A stretch of 64,000 bases of DNA from Nocardioidaceae bacterium UBA4001 (GTDB lineage: Bacteria; Actinomycetota; Actinomycetes; Propionibacteriales; Nocardioidaceae), in NCBI GenBank assembly GCA_002384855.1, contig DGBP01000003.1:1-64000 (forward strand), given 5' to 3'. The notes below the pieces were generated by a model that was not told where the DNA came from, did not search any database, and was given only the letters and a program-made list of their open reading frames with translations. Shown here in pieces: positions 8,901 through 15,624 of this stretch. Positions within the stretch are counted from its first letter, which is position 1, and the number at the start of each line of letters is the position of its first letter. A program made the translations under genes and the position numbers.

Positions 8901-9940
8901 ATGCGTCGCGTGCTCCTCCGGGCAGCGGGTGCCACCGCGACCGCCGGCCTGCTGCTGTCGGCGTGCTCGACGGGGTCACCTGCCGGGAGCTCGGTGCCCA
9001 CCTCGACGCCCGGCACCTCCCGCACGGCGGGGTCCGCGTCGCCCACGGGCTCGCCGCCCGGGCCGTCCTCCACATCGAAGACCTCCGGCGCTCCGTCCAC
9101 CGAGCAGGGGACGACCGCCCCGGCCGTCGTCCGGTTCGACGCCTCCCGGGCCATGGCCGACGTGCAGCTCCCGGCCGGCCGGATCGGCCCCCGGTCGGCC
9201 ACCGGGCCCGCCTACCGCCGTGCCGGCCGGTTGGTCGAGCGCCGCCTGCGCGCCCTCGGGTACGGCGTCCGCAGGCAAGTTTTCGCGGTCCCGGCCGGGA
9301 GCTCGTGGGGCGTGCCCGTCCGGGCGGGCCGGTCGTTCAACGTGGTCGCCGAGCCGGCCGGCTTCGACGCCACCCGGCCCCACCTCGTCCTGGGCGCCCA
9401 CCTCGACACCGTGGCCGAGGCCCCGGGCGCCGAGGACAACGCGAGCGGGGTGGCCGTACTGCTCGAGCCCGCCCGGGTTCTGGGCGGCGATCCCTCCACG
9501 GCTCGCCTGCCGGTCGTCCTCATCGCCTTCGGGGCCGAGGAGCCGCGCGGGACCGGTGACGACCTGCACCGCTTCGGGTCGCAGCACCACGTCCGCGGGA
9601 TGCCTCCCGTCCGACGCGTGCGCTCCGGGCGATGGTCTCGCCGGACCGGGTCGGGGTCGGGGTCGGGGTCGGCCGGCCCGTCCCCGTGTGCACGGGCCCC
9701 CTGTCCCCCGGCGGCGCCCAGCGGGCCCTGCTCAGCACGGCCGCGCGGGTCGACGTACCTGCGCATGCGTGCGAGGACACCGCCAGCGACCACTGGTCGT
9801 TCGAGAAGGCCGGGGCCGCCGTCGCCCGCCTCGGGAGCACGAGCTACGCGGCCTACCACTCCGCTCAGGACCTGCCCGCCGTGGTCGACCGGGCGCAGCT
9901 GGGACGGACCGGCCGACTGGTGCAAGCCTGGCTGCGCTGA
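8901..9940 (+). pseudogene. M28-family metallopeptidase lipoprotein, frameshifted
   Basis: The first frame begins with a lipoprotein signal (MRRVLLRAAG, lipobox LLSAC) and a Ser/Thr/Pro-rich linker. It continues with M28 metal-site motifs GAHLDT, EDNASG and FGAEEPRG up to about 9590. The family sequence then continues in another frame (RALRAMVSPDRVGVG, SDHWSFEKAG with a metal Asp, TSYAAYH with the last His) to a stop at 9940. The switch lies about 9600-9625. Both halves keep their ligands, so decay is recent, or a sequencing slip or programmed frameshift is involved. Start ATG 8901 was chosen because the signal peptide begins there. The intact product would be an exported aminopeptidase. Confidence 0.75.
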
Positions 9941-9983
9941 CGGCCCGGCCGGCTACCGCGGTGGCCTGCCCGCCCGCGCTTTC

Positions 9984-10059
9984 CCACGTTCACCTGGGAA
10001 GGCGGCTCTTACCTCGAGGAATTCTTCGCGGTAAGAGCCGCTGCACCACGTTCACCTGG
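9984..10059. repeat. 14-bp direct repeats bracketing a palindrome
   Basis: CCACGTTCACCTGG at 9984-9997 is repeated exactly at 10046-10059. Between them GCGGCTCTTACC (10002-10013) pairs with GGTAAGAGCCGC (10030-10041). The 16-base centre (10014-10029) is itself almost palindromic around GAATTC, making the whole a cruciform of about 40 bases. It sits in the gene-free stretch 9941-10259, in which I see nothing else convincing. It could be a regulator-binding site, a mobile-element scar or a terminator. Confidence 0.65.
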
Positions 10060-10259
10060 TAATCCGTCCGGGGCCGCCGAACGCCGGGCCGCTCGTCTGC
10101 CGGAGCGGGGCGAGCACCTCCTCGGCCCGCGCCCCGCGGACCACCCGGCGCGAACCGGTCGTCCATCACGTACGGCACGAGCTCCGCTGCGGTGTCCCGG
10201 CATCCTCCGACGGTAGCCGCCCGGGGCAGAGCGACCGGTCGAGCCGGCGCCGGAGCCGG

Positions 10260-10462
10260 TCAGTAGTCCATGGACATCCCCTGCCGTACCTCGGCGAGGG
10301 TCGTCTCCGCGACCGCGTCCGCTGCGGAGTTGCCCGCACGCAGGACCTCCAGCAGCTGTGCCGGGTCGGCCGCGTAGGTGGCACGCCGCTCCCGGTGTGC
10401 ACGCAGCCCTTCGTTGACGGCCTCGGTGACGAGGTCGACGCGTCGAGGGTGGTGGTGGTCAT
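10260..10462 (-). pseudogene. Probable broken antitoxin-like gene
   Basis: A start at 10462 gives MTTTTLDA, which resembles the short beta-strand start of ribbon-helix-helix antitoxins. The protein-like continuation VDLVTEAVNEGLRAHRERR, then AADAVAETTLAEVRQGMSMDY to the stop at 10260, lies in another frame, with the shift near 10435. Downstream minus-strand sequence to about 10080 contains only fragmentary frames, perhaps the toxin's remains. Family assignment is tentative. Confidence 0.35.
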
Positions 10463-10520
10463 GGCGCTCCTGAGGGCAGATGCCCCCGGGCGTGCACCGA
10501 GTCGAACCCCTACCTGCACA

Positions 10521-10604
10521 CGAGCCGCCCGAGGGCGGCTCGATGGGTACGTGACAGAGGCGGCCGCCTAGTCGGTCGGCCACCACCACTCGGCCACCAC
10601 CACT
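10521..10604. repeat. Hairpin plus 14-bp tandem repeat
   Basis: CGAGCCGCC (10521-10529) pairs with GGCGGCTCG (10534-10542) around a four-base loop. Downstream, CGGCCACCACCACT is repeated in tandem at 10577-10590 and 10591-10604. The hairpin lies downstream of the Rieske gene on the minus strand and may terminate it. Confidence 0.5.
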
Positions 10605-10640
10605 GGGTCAGGCGGTTCGTCACGTCGACGACTCCAGCCC

Positions 10641-11150
10641 TCAGGCCTCGACCACCGCGCCGTCGACGACCGACACCTGGACCCGCGCGAGCGGTTTCGG
10701 CGCCGGCCCGCCGGTGTTCTCGCCCGTCGCGAGGTCGAAGGTCGACCCGTGGCAGGGGCAGGCGAGGATCCGGCCCTCCGGCGCCACCGTGCAGCCCCGG
10801 TGGGTGCAGACCGCCGAGAATGCGACGACCTCGCCCTCCGTCGGCCGGCTGACGATCACCGGGTCGCCCGCGGCGTTCTCGGCCGCCACCGCACCTCCGA
10901 CCGGTACATCGGCGACCTGCACGAGCTGCTGGCCGCCGGCGGCGTCACCCGTCGGGTCGGCGCTCTCCGAGGCGCCGGCACTCTCGGAGGCGTCGGCGCT
11001 CGTCGTACCCGGCTCCGCGGGCCCGTAGCCCGTCGAGGAGCCGCCGTCCCCACCGCAGGCCGCCAGCCCGGTGGCGCCGAGGGTGACCCCCGCAGCCGTC
11101 ACCAGCACCCCGCGCCGACTCAGGCCCTGCTCGTCCAGCCAGCTGTCCAT
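10641..11150 (-). CDS. Rieske [2Fe-2S] lipoprotein
   Basis: The 169-residue exported protein has an N-terminal Tat-like/lipoprotein signal (SRRGVLV, then a hydrophobic stretch ending GLAACGG). A Ser/Ala/Glu-rich low-complexity linker follows, then a Rieske domain with both cluster-binding boxes CTHRGC and CPCHGSTFD. It carries a 2Fe-2S cluster outside the membrane and probably transfers electrons; it is not part of a bc1 operon here. Start ATG 11150 has AGGAGG seven bases upstream; a GTG at 11156 is less likely. It has its own SigL-type promoter at 11180-11207 and is divergent from the four-helix membrane protein. Confidence 0.92.
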   Translation of the reverse strand: MDSWLDEQGLSRRGVLVTAAGVTLGATGLAACGGDGGSSTGYGPAEPGTTSADASESAGASESADPTGDAAGGQQLVQVADVPVGGAVAAENAAGDPVIVSRPTEGEVVAFSAVCTHRGCTVAPEGRILACPCHGSTFDLATGENTGGPAPKPLARVQVSVVDGAVVEA

Positions 11151-11179
11151 GAGCACTCCTCCTCGTGGTCGTGTCCGGA

Positions 11180-11207
11180 AGGACGAACGTGGCTCCCGGT
11201 CGGTTCA
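11180..11207 (-). promoter_or_regulatory. SigL-type ECF promoter for the Rieske gene
   Basis: On the minus strand, -35 TGAACC (11202-11207) and -10 CGTCCT (11180-11185) are separated by exactly 16 bases, about 30 bases before the Rieske start. This matches the mycobacterial SigL pattern TGAACC-N16/17-CGT. Confidence 0.75.
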
Positions 11208-11225
11208 ACGCCGCGCCGGCCGGGG

Positions 11226-11253
11226 CGAACCATCCGGACCCGCCGTTCGTCCT
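11226..11253 (+). promoter_or_regulatory. SigL-type ECF promoter for the membrane protein gene
   Basis: CGAACC (11226-11231) and CGTCCT (11248-11253) with a 16-base spacer, 40 bases before the ATG at 11294. It mirrors the divergent Rieske promoter; the -10 regions of both lie in inverted copies of a GTTCGTCCTTCCGG-like sequence. Confidence 0.7.
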
Positions 11254-11293
11254 TCCGGTGTCGGGTGAGGTCGTGTCGTGAGAGGAAGAGACG

Positions 11294-11695
11294 ATGATGC
11301 TCCGCTGGGTGACCGCATCGGCCGTGTTCGTGTCCGGGCTGGTGCACCTGTGGTTGTGGTGGTTCGACGGGTTTGCGGAGATCGACGTGATCGGCCCGCT
11401 GTTCCTGCTCAACGCGGTGGCGGGGGTGGTGCTCGCCGTGGCGACCGTCGCCTCGCGGCACTGGCTGCCGCTGCTGGCGTCCGTCGGGTTCGGCGCGGCG
11501 ACGCTCGGCGCGTTCGTGGTCTCCACGACGGTCGGGCTGTTCGGCGTCCAGGAGCGGTGGTCCGGCGCCCCGGTCTGGATCGCCGCGGTCTCCGAGGCGG
11601 TCGCCGTGCTCGCCGGCGGGCTCGCCCTGGTCACCGAGTCACGCGAGGTGCGGTCCTCGCGGTCAGGTGTCGAGCTCGAGCAGCGTACGTCCTGA
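11294..11695 (+). CDS. Small four-helix membrane protein of unknown function
   Basis: The 133-residue protein has four hydrophobic segments: about 5-23 (VTASAVFVSGLVHLWLW), 33-51, 60-80 and 95-115. It ends in a short charged tail. I recognise no catalytic motif. The frame starts at ATG 11294 after AGGAAGAG. It lies in the sigL module with a matching ECF promoter, so it is probably an envelope component made together with the Rieske lipoprotein. Its 3' end overlaps the 3' end of the convergent rslA gene by 33 bases. Confidence 0.75.
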   Translation: MMLRWVTASAVFVSGLVHLWLWWFDGFAEIDVIGPLFLLNAVAGVVLAVATVASRHWLPLLASVGFGAATLGAFVVSTTVGLFGVQERWSGAPVWIAAVSEAVAVLAGGLALVTESREVRSSRSGVELEQRTS

Positions 11696-12400
11696 CGGCG
11701 TCCTCACCTCGACGCTCACGATGTCGCCGCGGGTCGCTGCCGTCGCCCCCGTGACCGTGATCGTGCGGCCGGGCACCGCGCGCCACCCGGCGACCTGCTC
11801 CCAGGTGCCGTCGCGCGTCTGGACCGCCATCGTGTACGACGGCACGCTCCCCTCGTCGTAGCCGCCCCCCTGGACCTCGTAGGAGCACACCAGGTCCAGC
11901 CGGGTGCCCCAGGCGACCTCCTCCAGCGCCAGGGTCGCGCTGACCCCGCGCTGGTCCACCTGCTGCATCGGCGTGCCGGGCGAGGGCGAGCTGGACGGGG
12001 CGGAGGACGGACCGGTCGAGGCGGACACGCCCTGCCCCGGTGCGGCGACCTCGTCCGAGCGGTCCCCGGTCTGGACCCACGCGACGGCGCCGCCCCCCAC
12101 CACCACGAGGGCCGCCGCCGCTGCCGCGAGGACCCTCCGCCGGCCACGTCGCCGGCGCACCCGTGACTGACGCAGAAGACCGGGAAGCAGCGTCTCGGGA
12201 ACGGGTGGGGCGGCCTCTCCCTCCCGGAACACCGACTCGTCGACGTGCGCCAGCAGCCCGGGCAGCTCCTCGAGCCTCCGAACCGAGTCGGCGCAGCTCC
12301 GGCATGTGCCCAGGTGCTCCTCGAAGGCACGCCGTTCCTCCGGCCCGAGGGCACCCAGGACGTAGGCCGCGTCGAGGTGCGCGAGCTCGTCGTGGTTCAT
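11663..12400 (-). CDS. rslA: Anti-sigma factor with zinc-type ZAS domain (RslA-like)
   Basis: The 245-residue membrane protein has an N-terminal cytoplasmic domain with the HxxxCxxC signature HLGTCRSC (about 29-36), typical of zinc-associated anti-sigma factors. A basic stretch and one transmembrane helix (near 93-112, AAAAALVVVGGGAVAW) follow, then a Ser/Pro-rich linker and an extracellular domain. It should hold the neighbouring sigma factor inactive and release it on an oxidative or envelope signal. Its ATG overlaps the sigma gene's stop by four bases, a classical coupled sigma/anti-sigma pair. Confidence 0.9.
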   Translation of the reverse strand: MNHDELAHLDAAYVLGALGPEERRAFEEHLGTCRSCADSVRRLEELPGLLAHVDESVFREGEAAPPVPETLLPGLLRQSRVRRRRGRRRVLAAAAAALVVVGGGAVAWVQTGDRSDEVAAPGQGVSASTGPSSAPSSSPSPGTPMQQVDQRGVSATLALEEVAWGTRLDLVCSYEVQGGGYDEGSVPSYTMAVQTRDGTWEQVAGWRAVPGRTITVTGATAATRGDIVSVEVRTPSGRTLLELDT

Positions 12401-12909
12401 CCGGTCACCCCCATCTCCTCCAGCGCCAGTCGCAGCGCCCGCAGCGCGTAGTGGGTGCGGGACTTCACGGTGCCCTCGGGGACGCCCATGCGCCGGGCGG
12501 CGTCGGCGACCGACCTGCCCTGGTAGTAGCACTCGTACAGCACCCGCCGGTGGTCCGCCGAGAGCCGGCCGACCGCCTCGGCGACCACCCAGGCCTCCAG
12601 GAGCTGGTCGACCTCCTCCGGGCCGAGCCTGGCCTCCGGCACGTGGTCGGTGACCGTCTCGCGGTTCGCGCGCGCCGAGCGCCAGTCGTCGATCATGAGG
12701 TTGCGCGCGACCGTGAACAACCAGCCCCGGACCTGCTGGGGGCTGCGCCCGAGGACGTCGGGGTGTTCCCAGGCCCGCAGCAACGTCTCCTGGCAGACGT
12801 CCTGGGCGCGGGCCTGGTCTCGGCCGGTCAGCCGCACGCAGAAGTGCCAGAGCGCAGGGGCGTGCTCGTCGTGCAGCGCACGCATCAGCTGGTCCTGGCT
12901 GTCCGGCAC
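12397..12909 (-). CDS. sigL: ECF RNA polymerase sigma factor (SigL-like)
   Basis: The 170-residue protein has sigma region 2 (VCQETLLRAW, then VRGWLFTVARNLMIDDWR) and region 4 (LSADHRRVLYECYYQGRS, then GVPEGTVKSRTHYALRALR). It closely resembles mycobacterial SigL from memory. The GTG at 12909 has AGGAGG six bases upstream; upstream in-frame starts lack one and would extend across the promoter. A promoter of its own class at 12929-12956 implies autoregulation. The downstream overlapping gene is its zinc-binding anti-sigma factor. Three further promoters of the same pattern lie within 2 kb and define a small local regulon. Confidence 0.92.
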   Translation of the reverse strand: MPDSQDQLMRALHDEHAPALWHFCVRLTGRDQARAQDVCQETLLRAWEHPDVLGRSPQQVRGWLFTVARNLMIDDWRSARANRETVTDHVPEARLGPEEVDQLLEAWVVAEAVGRLSADHRRVLYECYYQGRSVADAARRMGVPEGTVKSRTHYALRALRLALEEMGVTG

Positions 12910-12928
12910 GGTCGTCCTCCTGCCGGTT

Positions 12929-12956
12929 GCTACGAGAGGGGCACCGGTTCGGTTCA
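12929..12956 (-). promoter_or_regulatory. SigL-type ECF autoregulatory promoter of sigL-rslA
   Basis: On the minus strand, TGAACC (12951-12956) and CGTAGC (12929-12934) with a 16-base spacer. The predicted transcript would start only about a dozen bases before the GTG, just at the Shine-Dalgarno sequence. Confidence 0.75.
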
Positions 12957-12996
12957 CTGTGCTCCTCCCTGGTCCAGACGGCCATCGCTTTGCCAC

Positions 12997-13024
12997 TGAA
13001 CCCGACAGGCCCCTCGCTCGTACT
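12997..13024 (+). promoter_or_regulatory. SigL-type ECF promoter for the secreted Cys protein
   Basis: TGAACC (12997-13002) and CGTACT (13019-13024) with a 16-base spacer, 36 bases before the ATG at 13060. It is divergent from the sigL promoter. Confidence 0.75.
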
Positions 13025-13059
13025 GCCTCACATCACGTGCTCACACCCAGGAGGAACCC

Positions 13060-13317
13060 ATGTCCCGAACCCGTCTCGTCGTCGGCACCTCGATCGCCGC
13101 CGCGGCCATCGTGCTCGGCAGCGCCGCGCCCGCCCTCGCCTTCCACCACGTGGTCCTGCCGGCAAACACCTGCGGGCAGTCCGACTTCGCGGGGGGCGCC
13201 AACCCCACCGCGGTGGCGGCCCTGCGGGCGCACAACCCGGCGCAGAGCCTCCCGCTGCCGCCCGTCGGCTTCGAGAACGCTCCGGCCGACCGGGGAAGCT
13301 GCCCCGCCCTCCGCTGA
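13060..13317 (+). CDS. Small secreted protein, SigL module
   Basis: The 85-residue protein has a clear Sec signal peptide: MSRTRLVV, a hydrophobic core, and cleavage after APALA near residue 27. The mature part is about 58 residues with two cysteines (NTCGQ and GSCPAL), which could form one disulfide. AGGAGG precedes the ATG. I recognise no family. It is probably an extracellular effector of the SigL response, given its promoter, together with the Rieske lipoprotein. Confidence 0.75.
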   Translation: MSRTRLVVGTSIAAAAIVLGSAAPALAFHHVVLPANTCGQSDFAGGANPTAVAALRAHNPAQSLPLPPVGFENAPADRGSCPALR

Positions 13318-13318
13318 A

Positions 13319-13350
13319 CCGTCCCCGTCCTGGACCGTCCCCGTCCTGGA
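13319..13350. repeat. Tandem 16-bp duplication
   Basis: CCGTCCCCGTCCTGGA occurs twice head to tail (13319-13334, 13335-13350) in the gap between the secreted protein and the convergent dinG stop codon. It is short and probably a replication-slippage product. Confidence 0.7.
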
Positions 13351-13355
13351 CCGAG

Positions 13356-15407
13356 TCAGGCCGACGTGCTCGCCCCCGCGGACAGCCGCTTGAGCGCGTC
13401 GAGGACCACGGTCCGGTCCGTCGTGGGCCACATCGGCGGCAGCGAGGCGCGGAGGAACCCGCCGTACCGCTTGGTCACCAGGCGCGGGTCGAGCACGGCC
13501 ACGACCCCCCGGTCCTCGTGGGTGCGGATCAGCCGGCCGGCCCCCTGGGCCAGCAGGAGGGCGGCGTGGGTGGCCGAGACCGCCATGAAGCCGTTGCCCC
13601 CGGCCCGGTTCGCGGCGAGCGCCCGCGCCGACATCAGCGGGTCGTCGGGCCGCGGGAACGGGATCCGGTCGATGATCACGAGCTGACAGGTGTCCCCCGG
13701 CACGTCGAGGCCCTGCCAGAGGCTGAGCGTCCCGAAGAGGCAGGCGTGCGGGTCCTCGACGAACAGCCGGGCGAGCTCGGGCAGCTGCGCCTCGCCCTGC
13801 GCCATCACGGTGAGGTGCGGGAGCCGCTCGCGCAGTGCCTCGGCGGCGGCCTCGGCGGCGCGCCGGCTGGAGAACAGCCCGAGAGTACGCCCGTCGGCGG
13901 CGTCGACGAGGTCGGCGATCTCCCCGATCTGCTCGGCGCCGAGCCCGTCTCGTCCCGGGTCGGGCAGGTGCTGGGCGACGTACAGGATGCCCTGGCGCGG
14001 GTAGTCGAACGGCGAGCCCACGTCGATCCCGCGCCAGGGTAGGCGGTCGTCGTCGGGGTCCGGCTCGGTCGCCTCGGGGGTCGTACCGGCCGGCGCGGTG
14101 GCGTCGATCGAGTGGTCCACCCGCTCGGTCGGCTTGAGGCCGATGCTCGTGGCCACCGAGGTGAAGTCCCCGCCGAGCATCAGCGTGGCGGAGGTGAACA
14201 CCACGGTCTTCTCCCGGAGCAGCTTGTCGCGCAGCGGTCCCCAGACCTGCAGCGGCGCCACGTGGAGCCGGCTGCCGCCGCGCGACGGGTCGCGGTCGCT
14301 GACCCACAGCACGTCGGACTCGAGATGGGCGGCCATCCGCTCGGCGGTCACGAAGATCTCCTGCACCCAGCCACGGGCCTGGGTGCGTCCCGGGTCGGCG
14401 TCGGCGGTCGACTCCTTCGGGAAGGCCGAGACCAGCGCCCGCGCGGAGTCACGCACCAGCTCCAGGGCGTCCGACAGGTCCACCGGGAGGCGGTCGACGC
14501 GGCCGGCGGCGGTCTCGTCGAAGGCGTCGCGCAGCGCGTCGGCCGCGTCGGCGAGCTCGTCGGCCTCGCTGCCACGCCCTCCTGAACCCGTCGAAGGGTC
14601 GACGTGCCTCTGGGAGCGGCGTGCAGCCCGTTCGACGTCCGGCACCGACAGCTCGTCGGTCGCCGCCTGCGTGACCCGGGCGGACAGCTCGTGGGCCTCG
14701 TCGATCACCACGGCGTCGTACTCCGGGATCATCGGCACGCCCTCGATCGCGTCGATGGCGAGCAGGGAGTGGTTGGTGACGATCAGCTGGGACTCGGCAG
14801 CCTTCTCCTTCGCGCGCTCGGCGAAGCACTCGTCGGCGAAGGGGCACTTCGCCGCGCCCAGGCACTCGCGGTGGTTGACCGAGACCTGTCGCCACACCCG
14901 TTCGCTGTGCTTCGGCGCCGAGTCGCGGTCGCCCGGCCCGAGCCGCTCGGCCTCCTCCTCGGCCCACTCGCGCAACGCGACCACCTCGGCCCCGGTCGAG
15001 CCCTCCGGGACGTCGACCAGCACGCCCTGGTCGTCCGGCACGCCCTCGCGGATCCGGTGCAGGCAGGCGTAGTTGGAGCGGCCCTTGAGGACGGCGTACG
15101 TCGCCTTCTCCCCCAGCTCCGTCGAGGCCGCCTCGAGCAGCGCCGGGATGTCGCGTTCGACGAGCTGGTGCTGCAGGGCGAGGGTGGCGGTCGCCACAAC
15201 GACACGGCGGTGGTGCATCAGCGCGGGCACGAGGTAGCCGAGCGACTTGCCCGTGCCGGTGCCGGCCTGGACCAGCAGGTGCTCGCCCGTCGTGAGCGCC
15301 CGGGACACCGCCTCGGCCATCTGCACCTGGCCGGGTCGCTCCTGCCCACCGAGCGCCGCCACGGCCGCGGCGAGGACCTGCTTGACGGTCGGGGAGGTGT
15401 CGGGCAC
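13356..15407 (-). CDS. dinG: ATP-dependent DNA helicase, DinG/XPD-like (Fe-S)
   Basis: The 683-residue protein is a superfamily 2 helicase. It has Walker A AGTGTGKS (48-55), DEAH box VVIDEAHE near 233-240, and four cysteines at about 115, 182, 188 and 194 that fit an XPD-type 4Fe-4S cluster. C-terminal helicase motifs include TLSLWQGLDVPGD and QGAGRLIR. It unwinds DNA 5' to 3' and helps repair or clear R-loops. No LexA box was seen upstream. A linker around residues 271-280 (PSTGSGGRGS) is encoded by a short repeat-like sequence, see findings. It stands alone after secDF on the minus strand. Confidence 0.9.
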   Translation of the reverse strand: MPDTSPTVKQVLAAAVAALGGQERPGQVQMAEAVSRALTTGEHLLVQAGTGTGKSLGYLVPALMHHRRVVVATATLALQHQLVERDIPALLEAASTELGEKATYAVLKGRSNYACLHRIREGVPDDQGVLVDVPEGSTGAEVVALREWAEEEAERLGPGDRDSAPKHSERVWRQVSVNHRECLGAAKCPFADECFAERAKEKAAESQLIVTNHSLLAIDAIEGVPMIPEYDAVVIDEAHELSARVTQAATDELSVPDVERAARRSQRHVDPSTGSGGRGSEADELADAADALRDAFDETAAGRVDRLPVDLSDALELVRDSARALVSAFPKESTADADPGRTQARGWVQEIFVTAERMAAHLESDVLWVSDRDPSRGGSRLHVAPLQVWGPLRDKLLREKTVVFTSATLMLGGDFTSVATSIGLKPTERVDHSIDATAPAGTTPEATEPDPDDDRLPWRGIDVGSPFDYPRQGILYVAQHLPDPGRDGLGAEQIGEIADLVDAADGRTLGLFSSRRAAEAAAEALRERLPHLTVMAQGEAQLPELARLFVEDPHACLFGTLSLWQGLDVPGDTCQLVIIDRIPFPRPDDPLMSARALAANRAGGNGFMAVSATHAALLLAQGAGRLIRTHEDRGVVAVLDPRLVTKRYGGFLRASLPPMWPTTDRTVVLDALKRLSAGASTSA

Positions 15408-15566
15408 CGCAGAACCCTAGCCGTTGCGACCCGCAGGTGCTCCGGCTCCTGCACAGCGCGCCCGGTGTGTCGCGGACGCACGGCCGCCGGGGCGTTCGCC
15501 GTACCCCTGGTGCGCGTGGGCCACAAGCGTCCACACGGACGATCCGGGCCCCGGTCTCCCACGAAA

Positions 15567-15606
15567 GAGGGGCTCGAACCGTCCGCGCGGACGGTTCGAG
15601 CCCCTC
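15567..15606. terminator. Perfect 40-bp palindrome downstream of secDF
   Basis: The 20-base arm 15567-15586 (GAGGGGCTCGAACCGTCCGC) is the exact reverse complement of 15587-15606, with no loop bases. It lies 18 bases past the secDF stop codon and probably acts as its terminator. A diverged version of the same palindrome is found inside a coding gene at 51934-51970. Confidence 0.8.
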
Positions 15607-15624
15607 GACGACCCGGCTGGTGGG

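Noticed and set aside
10500..10545. A tRNA-like TTCGA sequence near a GC-rich hairpin
   Set aside because: The T-arm stem does not pair and no acceptor or anticodon arm can be formed.
13315..13345. TGAACC overlapping the secreted protein's stop as another SigL promoter
   Set aside because: Spacing to CGTCCC is 15 bases, it lies in a tandem repeat, and no gene follows on that strand.
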